This document shows, piece after piece, positions 16,119 to 23,819 of a stretch of DNA of 37,135 nucleotides. The first letter of the stretch is position 1, and the number at the start of each line of letters is the position of its first letter. This DNA comes from an uncultured bacterium (GTDB lineage: Bacteria > Desulfobacterota > BSN033 > UBA1163), in assembly GCA_938002255.1 (NCBI GenBank), contig CALLAL010000042.1, forward strand, positions 1 to 37,135, in the 5' to 3' direction. A program made the translations under genes and the position numbers. The notes under the pieces are model-generated. The model made no database searches. It saw only the letters and a program-made list of their open reading frames with translations, and was not told the DNA's origin.

Positions 16119-17438
16119 GTGACAGCGATGAATCTCAAAAAGATAGATCGCCTGGGCAAAGAGAGGATGAGGCATCCGCGAAAAACATTGAGATGGGTTT
16201 TTCTCCCGTTTTGTCTGATGATCCTTTTCGGATTATTCGCTTACTTCTACATCCTCCCCAACCAACCGATTCCCCCAAGAGAAGGTCCTGCCGAAATCGT
16301 TTCACCTGCCCAGGAATCCCAACCTGCTGAGCCTCTCTATCAAGTGATTCAAGGGGAAGTGAAAGAGAACAGCACATTTACGAAAGCCCTCGCTGAAAAG
16401 AATATTTCGCGGACATGGATCGAAACCCTTGTGGCTGCCCTGAACCCTCTTCTCAATTTCAAGAAATTGAGAGGGGGAAAGTTTCAATTGGTGTTGGATG
16501 AAAAAGGGGACATGGTCAGGTTTCTCTTCGAAACAGGACCGATCGACGTGTATGAAGTGGAAAGGGGGACTCAGGGATATGTTGCCAGAAGAAAAGAAAT
16601 TCCCCTGGAAACTTATTTAGTCAAAGTGGAGGGAGTGATTCGATCTTCCCTCTTCGAGGCGATGGATGCTGCAGGAGAGAAAGATCAACTGGTTCTCGCC
16701 TTTGCTGAACTACTGGCTGCCGAGATCGATTTCTATAAGGATGTGAAGGAAGGCGACCGTTTTCAGATTCTGGTGGAGAAAGTTTATAAAGATCAGGAGT
16801 TCATCCGATACGGTCCTATCCATACGGTTGAGTATCAGCAGGGAGAAAAATCAATTATAGGCATTTCCTTTGAGGGCGATTTTTATAATGAGAAGGGAAT
16901 GGCTTTGAAAAAAGCTTTTTTGAAATCACCTCTTCGGTTTACGAGGATCAGTTCAAAATTCAGCAGAGGAAGAAAACACCCCATTCTTGGGGGCATCCTT
17001 CCTCATTATGGTGTGGACTATGCTGCGCCCCCAGGAACTCCAGTCTGGGCTGTTGCGGATGGGATAGTTGTGTCCTCTGGGTGGGGAGGAGGGTTTGGAA
17101 AACAGGTTGTCCTTCGGCATCCAAACGGCTATATGACCTATTACGGTCATCTGTCCGGTTATGGACCGGGGATCAGGAAAGGGGTCAGAGTCAAACAGAA
17201 ACAGGTCATCGGTTATGTGGGATCCACAGGGCTTTCCACCGGTCCTCATCTGGATTATCGGTTGGCGAAAGATGGACGGTTCAGAAATCCTCTGAAAGAG
17301 AGTTTCCCGAGCGGGGTTCCAATCGCTCCCCCCAAGATGGAGTCTTTTCAGAAAAAAAGAAATGAGATGGTTGGCTTGCTTCAGGATTCTGCTTTCAAAC
17401 GAAAACGGCTCGATGACGCAAAAGAAACGATGGAATGA
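16119..17438 (+). CDS. M23 (LytM-type) family peptidase, membrane-anchored
   Basis: A 439-residue inner-membrane-anchored, periplasmic protein. A basic cytoplasmic head precedes one transmembrane segment (about residues 25-47). A Pro-rich linker and an OapA/LysM-like region (about 65-200) are followed by the M23 domain at about 275-400. Metal-site residues are His296 and Asp300 in HYGVDYAAP, with a GHLSGY catalytic His segment. The final motif is GPHLDYRL (377-379 HLD), where Asp379 replaces the usual second zinc His. That change occurs in some M23 proteins and may or may not preserve cleavage. GTG 16119 lies 5 bp behind GGAGG; ATG 16128 is the alternative. It starts a five-gene operon. Confidence 0.88.
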   Translation: MTAMNLKKIDRLGKERMRHPRKTLRWVFLPFCLMILFGLFAYFYILPNQPIPPREGPAEIVSPAQESQPAEPLYQVIQGEVKENSTFTKALAEKNISRTWIETLVAALNPLLNFKKLRGGKFQLVLDEKGDMVRFLFETGPIDVYEVERGTQGYVARRKEIPLETYLVKVEGVIRSSLFEAMDAAGEKDQLVLAFAELLAAEIDFYKDVKEGDRFQILVEKVYKDQEFIRYGPIHTVEYQQGEKSIIGISFEGDFYNEKGMALKKAFLKSPLRFTRISSKFSRGRKHPILGGILPHYGVDYAAPPGTPVWAVADGIVVSSGWGGGFGKQVVLRHPNGYMTYYGHLSGYGPGIRKGVRVKQKQVIGYVGSTGLSTGPHLDYRLAKDGRFRNPLKESFPSGVPIAPPKMESFQKKRNEMVGLLQDSAFKRKRLDDAKETME

Positions 17439-17836
17439 GATTTGGAATGGCGCAAAAAAAGAAGATCCTCATTGTAGATGATGAGCGGGATATCGTCAAG
17501 GCATTAACCCTTCGCCTCCAGGCAAATGGCTACCATACCGTGGCAGCGTTTGATGGGGTTCAGGGTGTTTTTATGGCTCATAAAGAACGACCCCAGTTGA
17601 TCATTCTCGATATCCGTATGCCAGCGGGTGACGGCTTCAGCGTGGCAGAAAAATTAAAAGAATCCAAGCGAACCAGTCGTATTCCCATTCTCTTTGTCAC
17701 AGGGAGTCCGGATCGAGACGCAGAAGAAAGAGCAAGAGCTTTAGGCGCGCGATACTTTATCAAAAAGCCCTACGATCCAGAGGAATTACTGGATGCGATC
17801 CGAAGAGCGTTAGCATTCCAATCCGTCGATCATTAG
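17435..17836 (+). CDS. single-domain response regulator
   Basis: The 133-residue protein is a lone CheY-type receiver domain. It shows the acidic pair in VDDERD, the phospho-acceptor Asp59 (LIILDIRMPAGDGFS), Thr in FVTGSPD, and Lys in FIKKPYDP. There is no output domain. ATG 17435 overlaps the M23 stop in an ATGA junction; ATG 17447 (MAQKKK) is an alternative start. No histidine kinase is present in the window, so the signal source is unknown. Its place inside an envelope operon suggests it acts on a partner there, perhaps the following BON-like or TPR protein. Confidence 0.9.
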   Translation: MRFGMAQKKKILIVDDERDIVKALTLRLQANGYHTVAAFDGVQGVFMAHKERPQLIILDIRMPAGDGFSVAEKLKESKRTSRIPILFVTGSPDRDAEERARALGARYFIKKPYDPEELLDAIRRALAFQSVDH

Positions 17837-17839
17837 GGG

Positions 17840-18259
17840 ATGAAAAAAGAAGATTTTATCATCCAATCTGAAGTCCGGCGTATGCTCATTCGCTCCAATA
17901 TCGATTATTCTAAAATTGATTTTGGAACGGTGAAAGGTGTGGTGTATTTCCGCGGAGTCTTCCGACTGCCCATGGTTTTGGATGGTCAGGAAGAGGTCAA
18001 AAAAATGATTACCGTAAAAACCCTTTTATCCTTTGAGAAGAAGGTGAGGAGTATTCCTGGGGTGGTGGATGTGCTCTTTCAGTTTAGCAATTGGCGCAAG
18101 GAGAAAGGACAGTGGATCCCAATTCGATCTTTGAAATCTGATGAGAAAAGGAAAGGGGATGAGGAGGGGAAAGAGGATTACCGAGGAGAAGAAAAAAGTG
18201 AGGGAGAAGATGAACGTAAGACCACTCAAGGTCTACAAAAGAATCAAAAAGGAGATTGA
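17840..18259 (+). CDS. BON-like domain protein, function unknown
   Basis: The 139-residue protein begins 3 bp after the response regulator. Residues 1-90 resemble a BON-type fold: an N-terminal helix, a strand pair (GTVKGVVYFRGVF), then a long helix and the closing SIPGVVDVLFQF. BON domains often bind phospholipid or peptidoglycan, but this one has no signal peptide and would be cytoplasmic unless exported otherwise. The last roughly 50 residues are a charged Lys/Glu/Gly/Asp tail with low complexity, and they overlap the start of the TPR gene. The assignment is by pattern only. Confidence 0.6.
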   Translation: MKKEDFIIQSEVRRMLIRSNIDYSKIDFGTVKGVVYFRGVFRLPMVLDGQEEVKKMITVKTLLSFEKKVRSIPGVVDVLFQFSNWRKEKGQWIPIRSLKSDEKRKGDEEGKEDYRGEEKSEGEDERKTTQGLQKNQKGD

Positions 18260-19262
18260 AGAAAAGATTTACGCCTATCCCCATTATGCTGACCTTCACC
18301 ATCAAATGGGTTTGATTTTGGCGGTGGAAGGAGATTTTGAAAAAGCTCAGAAGGAATTTCGCAACGCCCTCCAGCTTAACCCTCAATATGCCGAGGCCAG
18401 ACTCAACCTGGGATTCCTTTCCGTTTTGATGAAGCGATGGGAAGAGGCCGAAAAGATATTTCTCTCTGAACTGATGAAAGACCGAAAGTCAGGGGTTCTT
18501 CAACACGTTTTAGGCATGATCTATTTTAAGATGGGGAGAGAGAAAAAGGCCATTCGATGCCTACGCCAGGCTCTACAAACAGATGATCATTTTCAAAAGT
18601 ACTATCAAACAAGGGGGATCTGGAGGGGTGGCCAGATCTTCATTGAAGCAATGAGGAGAGAGGACGTGGGAACAGTCCCTCTACGATACCTTTATCATAA
18701 GTTTTATAACGTCATCGGTCTCTATCTCGCCAGGGAAGGCCATTTGGCCCAGGCCCTTCGTGAATTAAAGAAGGCAGAGAAGTTCCGTCCGGATTCTTTC
18801 CTGTCGCATTATCATTTAGGATTGATCTATTATTACACCGGAGACGATCAACAAGCGATCATGGAATTTAAGAAAGCCATCCAGATCCATCCCAAACATG
18901 GATTAGCCTATGCCTATCTCAGTTATGTCTATGGGGTGAAAAAACAGACTCGGCAGGCGCTTGCGTGTATGGAGAAGGCTGTGGCGCTGAATCCGCGATA
19001 TGCGGATCTCCATTATAACCTTGCTCTTCTTTACAGCGATCAGGGCCGCTATCGAGAAGCCATTTCTGAGTTAAAAAAAGCTATTCAGATCAATCCTAAC
19101 TACCTCTTCGCAAGGGTTAATCTGGGCGTTCTTTATGAAGAACAAAAACAGTGGAAAGCGGCAAGAAGCGAATACGAATGGGTTCTCAAGGTAACCCCTG
19201 AGGATGAATATGTTCGAAATAGACTCGAGGCAATCCTAAATCGACAGGAGAGTAAAAAGTGA
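18210..19262 (+). CDS. TPR repeat protein
   Basis: The protein (350 residues from ATG 18210) is made almost wholly of tetratricopeptide repeats, about eight to nine units. Examples are YADLHHQMGLILAVEGDFEKAQKEF near the start and HYNLALLYSDQGRYREAISELKKAI near the end. TPRs are protein-protein scaffolds. There is no signal peptide or enzyme domain. The start is inferred: AGGGAG lies just before ATG 18210, while the frame stays open to ATG 18141 inside the charged tail of the BON-like gene. Even the shorter form overlaps that gene by 50 bp. The stop overlaps the GTG of the glycosyltransferase gene (GTGA), so translation is coupled. Confidence 0.85.
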   Translation: MNVRPLKVYKRIKKEIEEKIYAYPHYADLHHQMGLILAVEGDFEKAQKEFRNALQLNPQYAEARLNLGFLSVLMKRWEEAEKIFLSELMKDRKSGVLQHVLGMIYFKMGREKKAIRCLRQALQTDDHFQKYYQTRGIWRGGQIFIEAMRREDVGTVPLRYLYHKFYNVIGLYLAREGHLAQALRELKKAEKFRPDSFLSHYHLGLIYYYTGDDQQAIMEFKKAIQIHPKHGLAYAYLSYVYGVKKQTRQALACMEKAVALNPRYADLHYNLALLYSDQGRYREAISELKKAIQINPNYLFARVNLGVLYEEQKQWKAARSEYEWVLKVTPEDEYVRNRLEAILNRQESKK

Positions 19263-20302
19263 CGACCCTTTCTCAGAACAAAGCCTTACCCGAGGTCGAA
19301 TCGATGCTGGTGATCCACCAGGGAGCCTTGGGAGATTTCATCTTAGCCCTTCCTGTTCTCAAAGCTCTTCGAATGGCTTTTCCTCATGCCAAACCTTTCC
19401 TGATGGGATATCCAAGAATCCTCCAACTAGCTGAAGGGCGATACTATGGGGAACAGGTTTTTTCGATTGACCAAAAGGGAATGGCCACCTTCTTTGTGGT
19501 GGATGGTCCTCTGGACAGAACCCTCTCCCAATTTTTTAGCGCCTTTGAACTCATCGTCATCTTTGGAAAAGATGCGGAAGGGCCCCTCATTAAGAATTTG
19601 AGGAAAGTCTTTCAGGGACGGCTTCTTCATGTCAACTCTCTTCCTCATTGGGACAGGAGGGTCCATCTTACCGACTATCTTTTAACTCAACTTCGTCGAT
19701 TTGACATTCCTCCTTCGGAGCCCTATCCGAAACTCTATCTAAACGAATCAGATCGAGAGTGGGGGAACCACTTCTGGAGGGAGAGAGGGATTTCCCCTGA
19801 AGAACGATCAAACGTTATCGTCCTGCATCCAGGGAGTGGGAGCCGAAAGAAGCTATGGCCTCTGGAAAATTTTTTAGCCCTTTTTCTTCATCTCCGTAAA
19901 CAGCATAGGGGAAAGTTTCTTGTTGTTCTGGGTCCTGCTGAAGGAATGGAGATTCAGCAAGCTTTTAAAGAGCTGGGGACTTCCGACCTGATATTATCCA
20001 GAGGACTTTCTTTGGTTCAGCTTGCCTCAATCTTGGAAGGATGTCGCCTCTTCATTGGAAACGATTCAGGGATCTCCCATATGGCCGCTGCTCTTGGATT
20101 GCCAACCCTTGCCATCTTCGGCCCTACCGATCACAGGGTATGGTCTCCCCGGGGAGAAAAGGTTGAGGTGGTTCGTATTGGGCTTCCCTGTTCTCCCTGT
20201 CCCGAAGAGCGGTTCTTTCTGTGCAAGGATATTCAATGCCTGAATCGGATTGAAATGGCTGATGTTTTAAAAGGGTTGCAAAGGATAGGAGTGGAGGTGT
20301 AA
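19259..20302 (+). CDS. family 9 glycosyltransferase (heptosyltransferase-like)
   Basis: The 347-residue GT9 enzyme is of the type that adds heptose or another sugar to the LPS core at the inner membrane. Visible blocks are HQGALGDFILALPVLKALR at the N terminus, VLHPGSGSRKKLWPLENF at mid-protein, and NDSGISHMAAALGLPTLAIFGPTDHRVWSP. A Cys-rich tail (CSPCPEE, then CKDIQCLNRI) is common in this family. It starts at GTG 19259, sharing 4 bp with the TPR gene. It closes the operon that begins with the M23 peptidase, tying wall cleavage, signalling and LPS building into one transcript. The sugar acceptor cannot be read from sequence. Confidence 0.9.
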   Translation: MTTLSQNKALPEVESMLVIHQGALGDFILALPVLKALRMAFPHAKPFLMGYPRILQLAEGRYYGEQVFSIDQKGMATFFVVDGPLDRTLSQFFSAFELIVIFGKDAEGPLIKNLRKVFQGRLLHVNSLPHWDRRVHLTDYLLTQLRRFDIPPSEPYPKLYLNESDREWGNHFWRERGISPEERSNVIVLHPGSGSRKKLWPLENFLALFLHLRKQHRGKFLVVLGPAEGMEIQQAFKELGTSDLILSRGLSLVQLASILEGCRLFIGNDSGISHMAAALGLPTLAIFGPTDHRVWSPRGEKVEVVRIGLPCSPCPEERFFLCKDIQCLNRIEMADVLKGLQRIGVEV

Positions 20303-20369
20303 CTTTGGCCATTTCTATTGCTGAAGCATTGGACGCAAAATCATGAACCTAACGGAAAGGAGGAAGGCC

Positions 20370-20627
20370 ATGGAAGAGAAGAAAGTGGGATGGGTACTTA
20401 AGTATTTTGGAAAGATTGGGGTGGCCGCGATTCGACTCTCTGAAGGTTCCCTCAAAGTGGGAGATCAGATCCATATCGTTGGCCATACGACAGACCTCAC
20501 CCAGACGGTAGACTCCATGCAAATCGAGAATCAGAATGTCCAGGAGGCAGGGCCGGGTGCAGATATCGGGATCAAAGTAAAAGATAAAGTCAGGGAACAC
20601 GATACCGTCTATAAGGTCATGGGATAA
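20370..20627 (+). CDS. orphan EF-Tu domain-2-like small protein
   Basis: The 85-residue protein resembles only domain 2 (beta-barrel) of translation GTPases: VGWVLKYFGKIGVAAIRL, GSLKVGDQIHIVGHTTD, then VREHDTVYKV. No GTPase domain is present. Similar stand-alone barrels are known as elongation factor-like proteins and sometimes accompany U32 peptidases, but none is seen here. ATG 20370 has GGAAAGGAGG (20354-20363) at good distance; a frame from 20343 would lack such a site. It lies between the GT9 gene and endonuclease Q in the same direction. The function is unknown. Confidence 0.8.
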   Translation: MEEKKVGWVLKYFGKIGVAAIRLSEGSLKVGDQIHIVGHTTDLTQTVDSMQIENQNVQEAGPGADIGIKVKDKVREHDTVYKVMG

Positions 20628-20734
20628 TCCATTCAGGGGACTGGTTTGGGTGTGGGTGAAGATAAAACCTTTTTTTACCTGTTCTTCAATCTTGACCTTC
20701 ACTTGAACCTCAATCTTTTGTAAGGTGGCCTCCC

Positions 20735-21985
20735 ATGAGGTTCATTGCCGATTTTCATCTTCACTCAAAGTATAGTCGTGCTACCAGCAAAGATATGGAG
20801 GTAGAAACCCTTGCCCGATGGGCGAAAAAGAAAGGGATTGCCCTTCTTGGAACGGGAGATTTTACTCATCCTACCTATTTTGCAGAACTGCAATCAAAAC
20901 TGGTTTCCTCAGGGGATGGTCTCTTTCAGTTGAAAAAGGGAGATGAGGGTGTTCGTTTCATTTTAACCACAGAGGTAAGCAATATTTACTCTCAAGGAGG
21001 GAAGGTCAGAAGAATCCACAACCTCCTCTTTGCTCCCTCCTTTGAGGTGGCAGAAGCGATTCGTTCGAAACTGGGACATTTCGGTAAACTCTCCTCCGAT
21101 GGGAGGCCCATCTTTAGATTCTCCGCAAAAGAGCTCCTTAAGATGATTCTCGATATTTCAGAAGATTGCCTCCTCGTTCCTGCCCATGCCTGGACCCCCT
21201 GGTTCTCGATCTTTGGAGCCCATTCCGGGTTTGACTCTATTGAAGAATGTTTTGGTGAAATGTCCTCCCATATTTTCGCCATTGAAACCGGACTTTCTTC
21301 AGACCCGGAGATGAACTGGAGGCTTTCGGCGCTCGATCCCATCACGCTCATCTCCAATTCTGATGCCCACTCTCCCAATCGATTGGGCAGAGAGGCGAAT
21401 GGATTTGACTGTGAATTAAGTTATCAGGAGGTGATCGATACCCTCCGTAAGAAGGACCGGAAAAGGTTGCTCTTCACCATCGAATTTTTCCCAGAGGAAG
21501 GGAAATATCATTATGATGGGCATCGACAATGCGGGGTCATTTTCTCCCCTTCAGAAACCAAGTTCCACCAGTATCTCTGCCCTCGGTGTCAGAAAAAGTT
21601 GACCGTAGGCGTGATGCACCGCGTCGAAGAGCTTTCTGACCGTCCTCCAGGATTTGTGCCTAAAAACGCCATTCCCTCGATCCACCTCATCCCCTTAGAA
21701 GAGATCATTGCAGAGGGTTTAGGAGTTCGGATAGGGACAAAGGCTGTGGATTCCGAGTACGAGAGGCTCATCCAGAGAGGAGGTTCTGAATTCTACATTC
21801 TATTGGAAGCCAACTTAGAGGAATTGACTTCCTTTGTTCCGAAAAACATCCTGGAAGGGATTATCCGGATGAGGCAGGGAAAGGTCTCGATTGTTCCAGG
21901 TCATGATGGTGTCTATGGAAGGATCAATCTCTTTCCGGAAAAGCAAGCTGCAAGCCCTCCAGAGGGACAGTTGAAGTTGTTTTGA
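20735..21985 (+). CDS. endonuclease Q family protein (PHP-type nuclease for deaminated DNA)
   Basis: EndoQ cuts DNA 5' to deaminated bases such as uracil and hypoxanthine. The 416-residue protein has the PHP metal motif DFHLHS (6-11), TGDFTHP, the TEVSNIY segment, PAHAWTPWFSIFGAHSGFDSIEECF and NSDAHSPNRLGRE, all typical of EndoQ. A zinc-binding part follows with Cys266, Cys282 and Cys285 in a CPRCQKKL context. Length matches archaeal EndoQ. The family was described in Thermococcales and occurs in a minority of bacteria. It is followed after 24 bp by a PhoU-like gene. PHP polymerase or histidinol phosphatase roles are less likely given the EndoQ-specific blocks. Confidence 0.9.
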   Translation: MRFIADFHLHSKYSRATSKDMEVETLARWAKKKGIALLGTGDFTHPTYFAELQSKLVSSGDGLFQLKKGDEGVRFILTTEVSNIYSQGGKVRRIHNLLFAPSFEVAEAIRSKLGHFGKLSSDGRPIFRFSAKELLKMILDISEDCLLVPAHAWTPWFSIFGAHSGFDSIEECFGEMSSHIFAIETGLSSDPEMNWRLSALDPITLISNSDAHSPNRLGREANGFDCELSYQEVIDTLRKKDRKRLLFTIEFFPEEGKYHYDGHRQCGVIFSPSETKFHQYLCPRCQKKLTVGVMHRVEELSDRPPGFVPKNAIPSIHLIPLEEIIAEGLGVRIGTKAVDSEYERLIQRGGSEFYILLEANLEELTSFVPKNILEGIIRMRQGKVSIVPGHDGVYGRINLFPEKQAASPPEGQLKLF

Positions 21986-22009
21986 TTTTTTACACTTAGG
22001 GAGGACAAG

Positions 22010-22624
22010 ATGGATAAAGAGGTAGAGGAGAAGTTCCTTCAGGTCTGTCGGAGCGAGATCAAAATGCTGGAATTGATTTTTGAGGGGTTCAAGACACTTA
22101 AGGAGAAATCGATTCAGGAGGCTGAACAGGTTAGAGAGGAAGTTCAAAAATACTCCTCTGAGCTGGCCAACTTTTTAATTCAAAAATCCTTGCCTCATGA
22201 AAAAGGGAAAGAATGGGCAAAACCTTATCTCTCCATGGCTACCAGTTTTGATCGAATGACCCATCATATGGAAGGGATGCTGGATCGACTGAAGACCATG
22301 TTAAAAGATCACATTCTATTCAGTGATCGTGCCGTGAAAGAGGTCAATGACATCTTCCAAGGAGCGATGGACCTTCTCGAAAGTCTTCCTGATTTGATTC
22401 GAACAAGAAATAAGCTCCTCGCACAGCATATTGGGGAGCAGGTGAGATCCCTTCTGAAAATTGGGAATGGATTTTCAGAAGAGCATGAAGAGAGGTTGAT
22501 TCAGGGAGTCTGTATGCCAAAATCGTCCCCTCTCTATTTGGGTCTGCTTGAGTCTTTGAAAGGGATCATATCGAATATCTTGGAGGTCAGTGGGAAAATT
22601 GTCTCCCTTTCGCCCAAATCATAA
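22010..22624 (+). CDS. PhoU-like helical protein
   Basis: The 204-residue protein appears all-helical, with heptad-like runs, no transmembrane segment and no signal peptide. The pattern, for example SMATSFDRMTHHMEGMLDRL and KEVNDIFQGAMDLLESLPDLI, resembles PhoU/DUF47 bundle proteins found with phosphate transporters. No transporter is adjacent, so a phosphate role is not established. GGGAGG precedes ATG 22010. Its 3' end overlaps the DUF488 gene by 35 bp. Confidence 0.6.
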   Translation: MDKEVEEKFLQVCRSEIKMLELIFEGFKTLKEKSIQEAEQVREEVQKYSSELANFLIQKSLPHEKGKEWAKPYLSMATSFDRMTHHMEGMLDRLKTMLKDHILFSDRAVKEVNDIFQGAMDLLESLPDLIRTRNKLLAQHIGEQVRSLLKIGNGFSEEHEERLIQGVCMPKSSPLYLGLLESLKGIISNILEVSGKIVSLSPKS

Positions 22625-23072
22625 TTCAGGAAAGGTTCTTTATTCCTTAGGAACCAGCCAAAGAACCTTACATCAATTTTTAGACCTCTTTCATGAGTAC
22701 CATCTTGAAACGGGAGTGGACATCCGGAGTTTTCCCACCAGTTATTTCCCTCACTTTTCCAGAGAGCCTCTTTCACGGTCCCTTGAGGCTGAAGGGATAG
22801 AATATGTCTATTTGGGAATAGAATTAGGGGGATTTAGGAAGGGTGGCTACCCAACCCATATGAAAAGTTGGGCTTTTAGAATGGGCCTGGAAAGACTCGA
22901 AGAGATCGGAAAAAGGAATAGAACGGGTTTCTTTTGTTCAGAGAGATACCCATGGAGATGCCATCGACGCTGGGTTGCAAGGGCATTAGTTCAGAAAGGA
23001 TGGTCGGTCATTCATATCATAGAGCCTGGAAAAGTGTGGATCCCTAAGGGTAATGATTTAAACTCTAATTAA
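22590..23072 (+). CDS. DUF488 family protein
   Basis: The 160-residue protein has the DUF488 pattern: LYSLGTSQRTLHQFLDLFH at the start, VDIRSFPTS, YVYLGIELGG, and the cysteine block FFCSERYPWRCHR (CxE then CHR). The biochemical function of the family is not settled. No ATG lies upstream of the conserved start, so GTG 22590 is used, which overlaps the PhoU-like gene by 35 bp and implies coupled translation. A dyad with T-rich tail at 23103-23121 may mark the transcript end. Confidence 0.85.
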   Translation: MGKLSPFRPNHNSGKVLYSLGTSQRTLHQFLDLFHEYHLETGVDIRSFPTSYFPHFSREPLSRSLEAEGIEYVYLGIELGGFRKGGYPTHMKSWAFRMGLERLEEIGKRNRTGFFCSERYPWRCHRRWVARALVQKGWSVIHIIEPGKVWIPKGNDLNSN

Positions 23073-23102
23073 TTGGAATTTAAAGAATAAAAGGAAAAAA
23101 AT

Positions 23103-23121
23103 GAGAGTTATTGACACTCTC
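23103..23121. promoter_or_regulatory. dyad overlapping the TetR promoter -35 box
   Basis: GAGAGT (23103-23108) and ACTCTC (23116-23121) form an inverted repeat over a 7-bp centre that contains TTGACA (23111-23116). It could be a regulator site. With the following CTTTATTTT it might also act as a weak terminator for the DUF488 gene. Confidence 0.4.
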
Positions 23122-23138
23122 TTTATTTTGCGTTAAAA
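23111..23138 (+). promoter_or_regulatory. promoter of the TetR/RND efflux operon
   Basis: TTGACA at 23111-23116 and TTAAAA at 23133-23138 are 16 bp apart. The predicted transcript start lies after the ATG at 23139, so translation must begin further down (23190 or 23199). Confidence 0.55.
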
Positions 23139-23149
23139 ATGAATTATGC

Positions 23150-23162
23150 TTCATATTATGAA
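23150..23162. promoter_or_regulatory. 13-bp palindrome, candidate TetR operator
   Basis: TTCATA and TATGAA flank a single T in a perfect inverted repeat. It sits just after the probable transcript start and 28 bp before the proposed TetR start codon, a usual place for autorepression. Confidence 0.45.
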
Positions 23163-23189
23163 CCACCATTCTTAAAATGGATAGATGTT

Positions 23190-23819
23190 ATGGATGTAAT
23201 GAGCAGGAAAGAAAGGGAACGGTTGGCTCACCGGTCAGAAATTTTGAGGGCGGCGGAAAAGGTTTTTGCTCTTAAGGGTTTCTTTCAGACAACAATGAAC
23301 GAAATCGCACGGACCGCTGAGTTTGGGACTGGGACCCTTTACAAATTCTTTAAGTCGAAAGAGGACCTCTACTTTACGCTTATTGATGAAAAGACCGATG
23401 AAATTTACACCAAGGTTCAAGCTGAACTCACCAGAGAAGCTCCTGCTATTGAGAGGATTACGAATGTTCTCTTTTTTGAGCTCGAGTTCATGGAACGTAA
23501 TCGGGATTTTTTTAAGATCTATACTTCAGAGGGAGGACGTTTTGAGTGGTCCATCCAGAATGAATGCGGCAAGAAGGTCCACGAAAAAATGGTTCGTTAT
23601 ATTCATCTCTTGGCTCAGGTTTTCCAGCAGGGTATTGATACAGGAGAGTTAAAATCCTTTAATCCCCTTGATCTGGCCCATGCCTTTGAAGGAATCGTTC
23701 ATTCCTTTATTTTTGAATGGCTGATTCACCCAGAACCCTATTCACTTGTTTCGAAGGCTGAAACGATTCTGGGGATCTTCTTAACGGGTGCGAAGGAAGG
23801 AAAGGAGGAGATAGGTTGA
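23190..23819 (+). CDS. TetR/AcrR-family regulator of the efflux operon
   Basis: The 209-residue regulator has an N-terminal TetR helix-turn-helix: RSEILRAAEKVFALKGFFQTTMNEIARTAEFGTGTLYKFF, followed by the linking SKEDLYFTL. The C-terminal ligand domain is helical and variable. A frame is open from ATG 23139, but the promoter -10 box ends at 23138, so the start is placed at 23190, behind GGATAG; ATG 23199 is the alternative. It ends in TGATG with the TolC-like gene and is first in a four-gene efflux operon, which it probably represses until an inducer binds. Confidence 0.9.
   Translation: MDVMSRKERERLAHRSEILRAAEKVFALKGFFQTTMNEIARTAEFGTGTLYKFFKSKEDLYFTLIDEKTDEIYTKVQAELTREAPAIERITNVLFFELEFMERNRDFFKIYTSEGGRFEWSIQNECGKKVHEKMVRYIHLLAQVFQQGIDTGELKSFNPLDLAHAFEGIVHSFIFEWLIHPEPYSLVSKAETILGIFLTGAKEGKEEIG

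Noticed and set aside
23139-23189. Upstream start for the TetR regulator
   Set aside because: The likely -10 box ends at 23138, so this ATG would precede the transcript start. No ribosome site is present.
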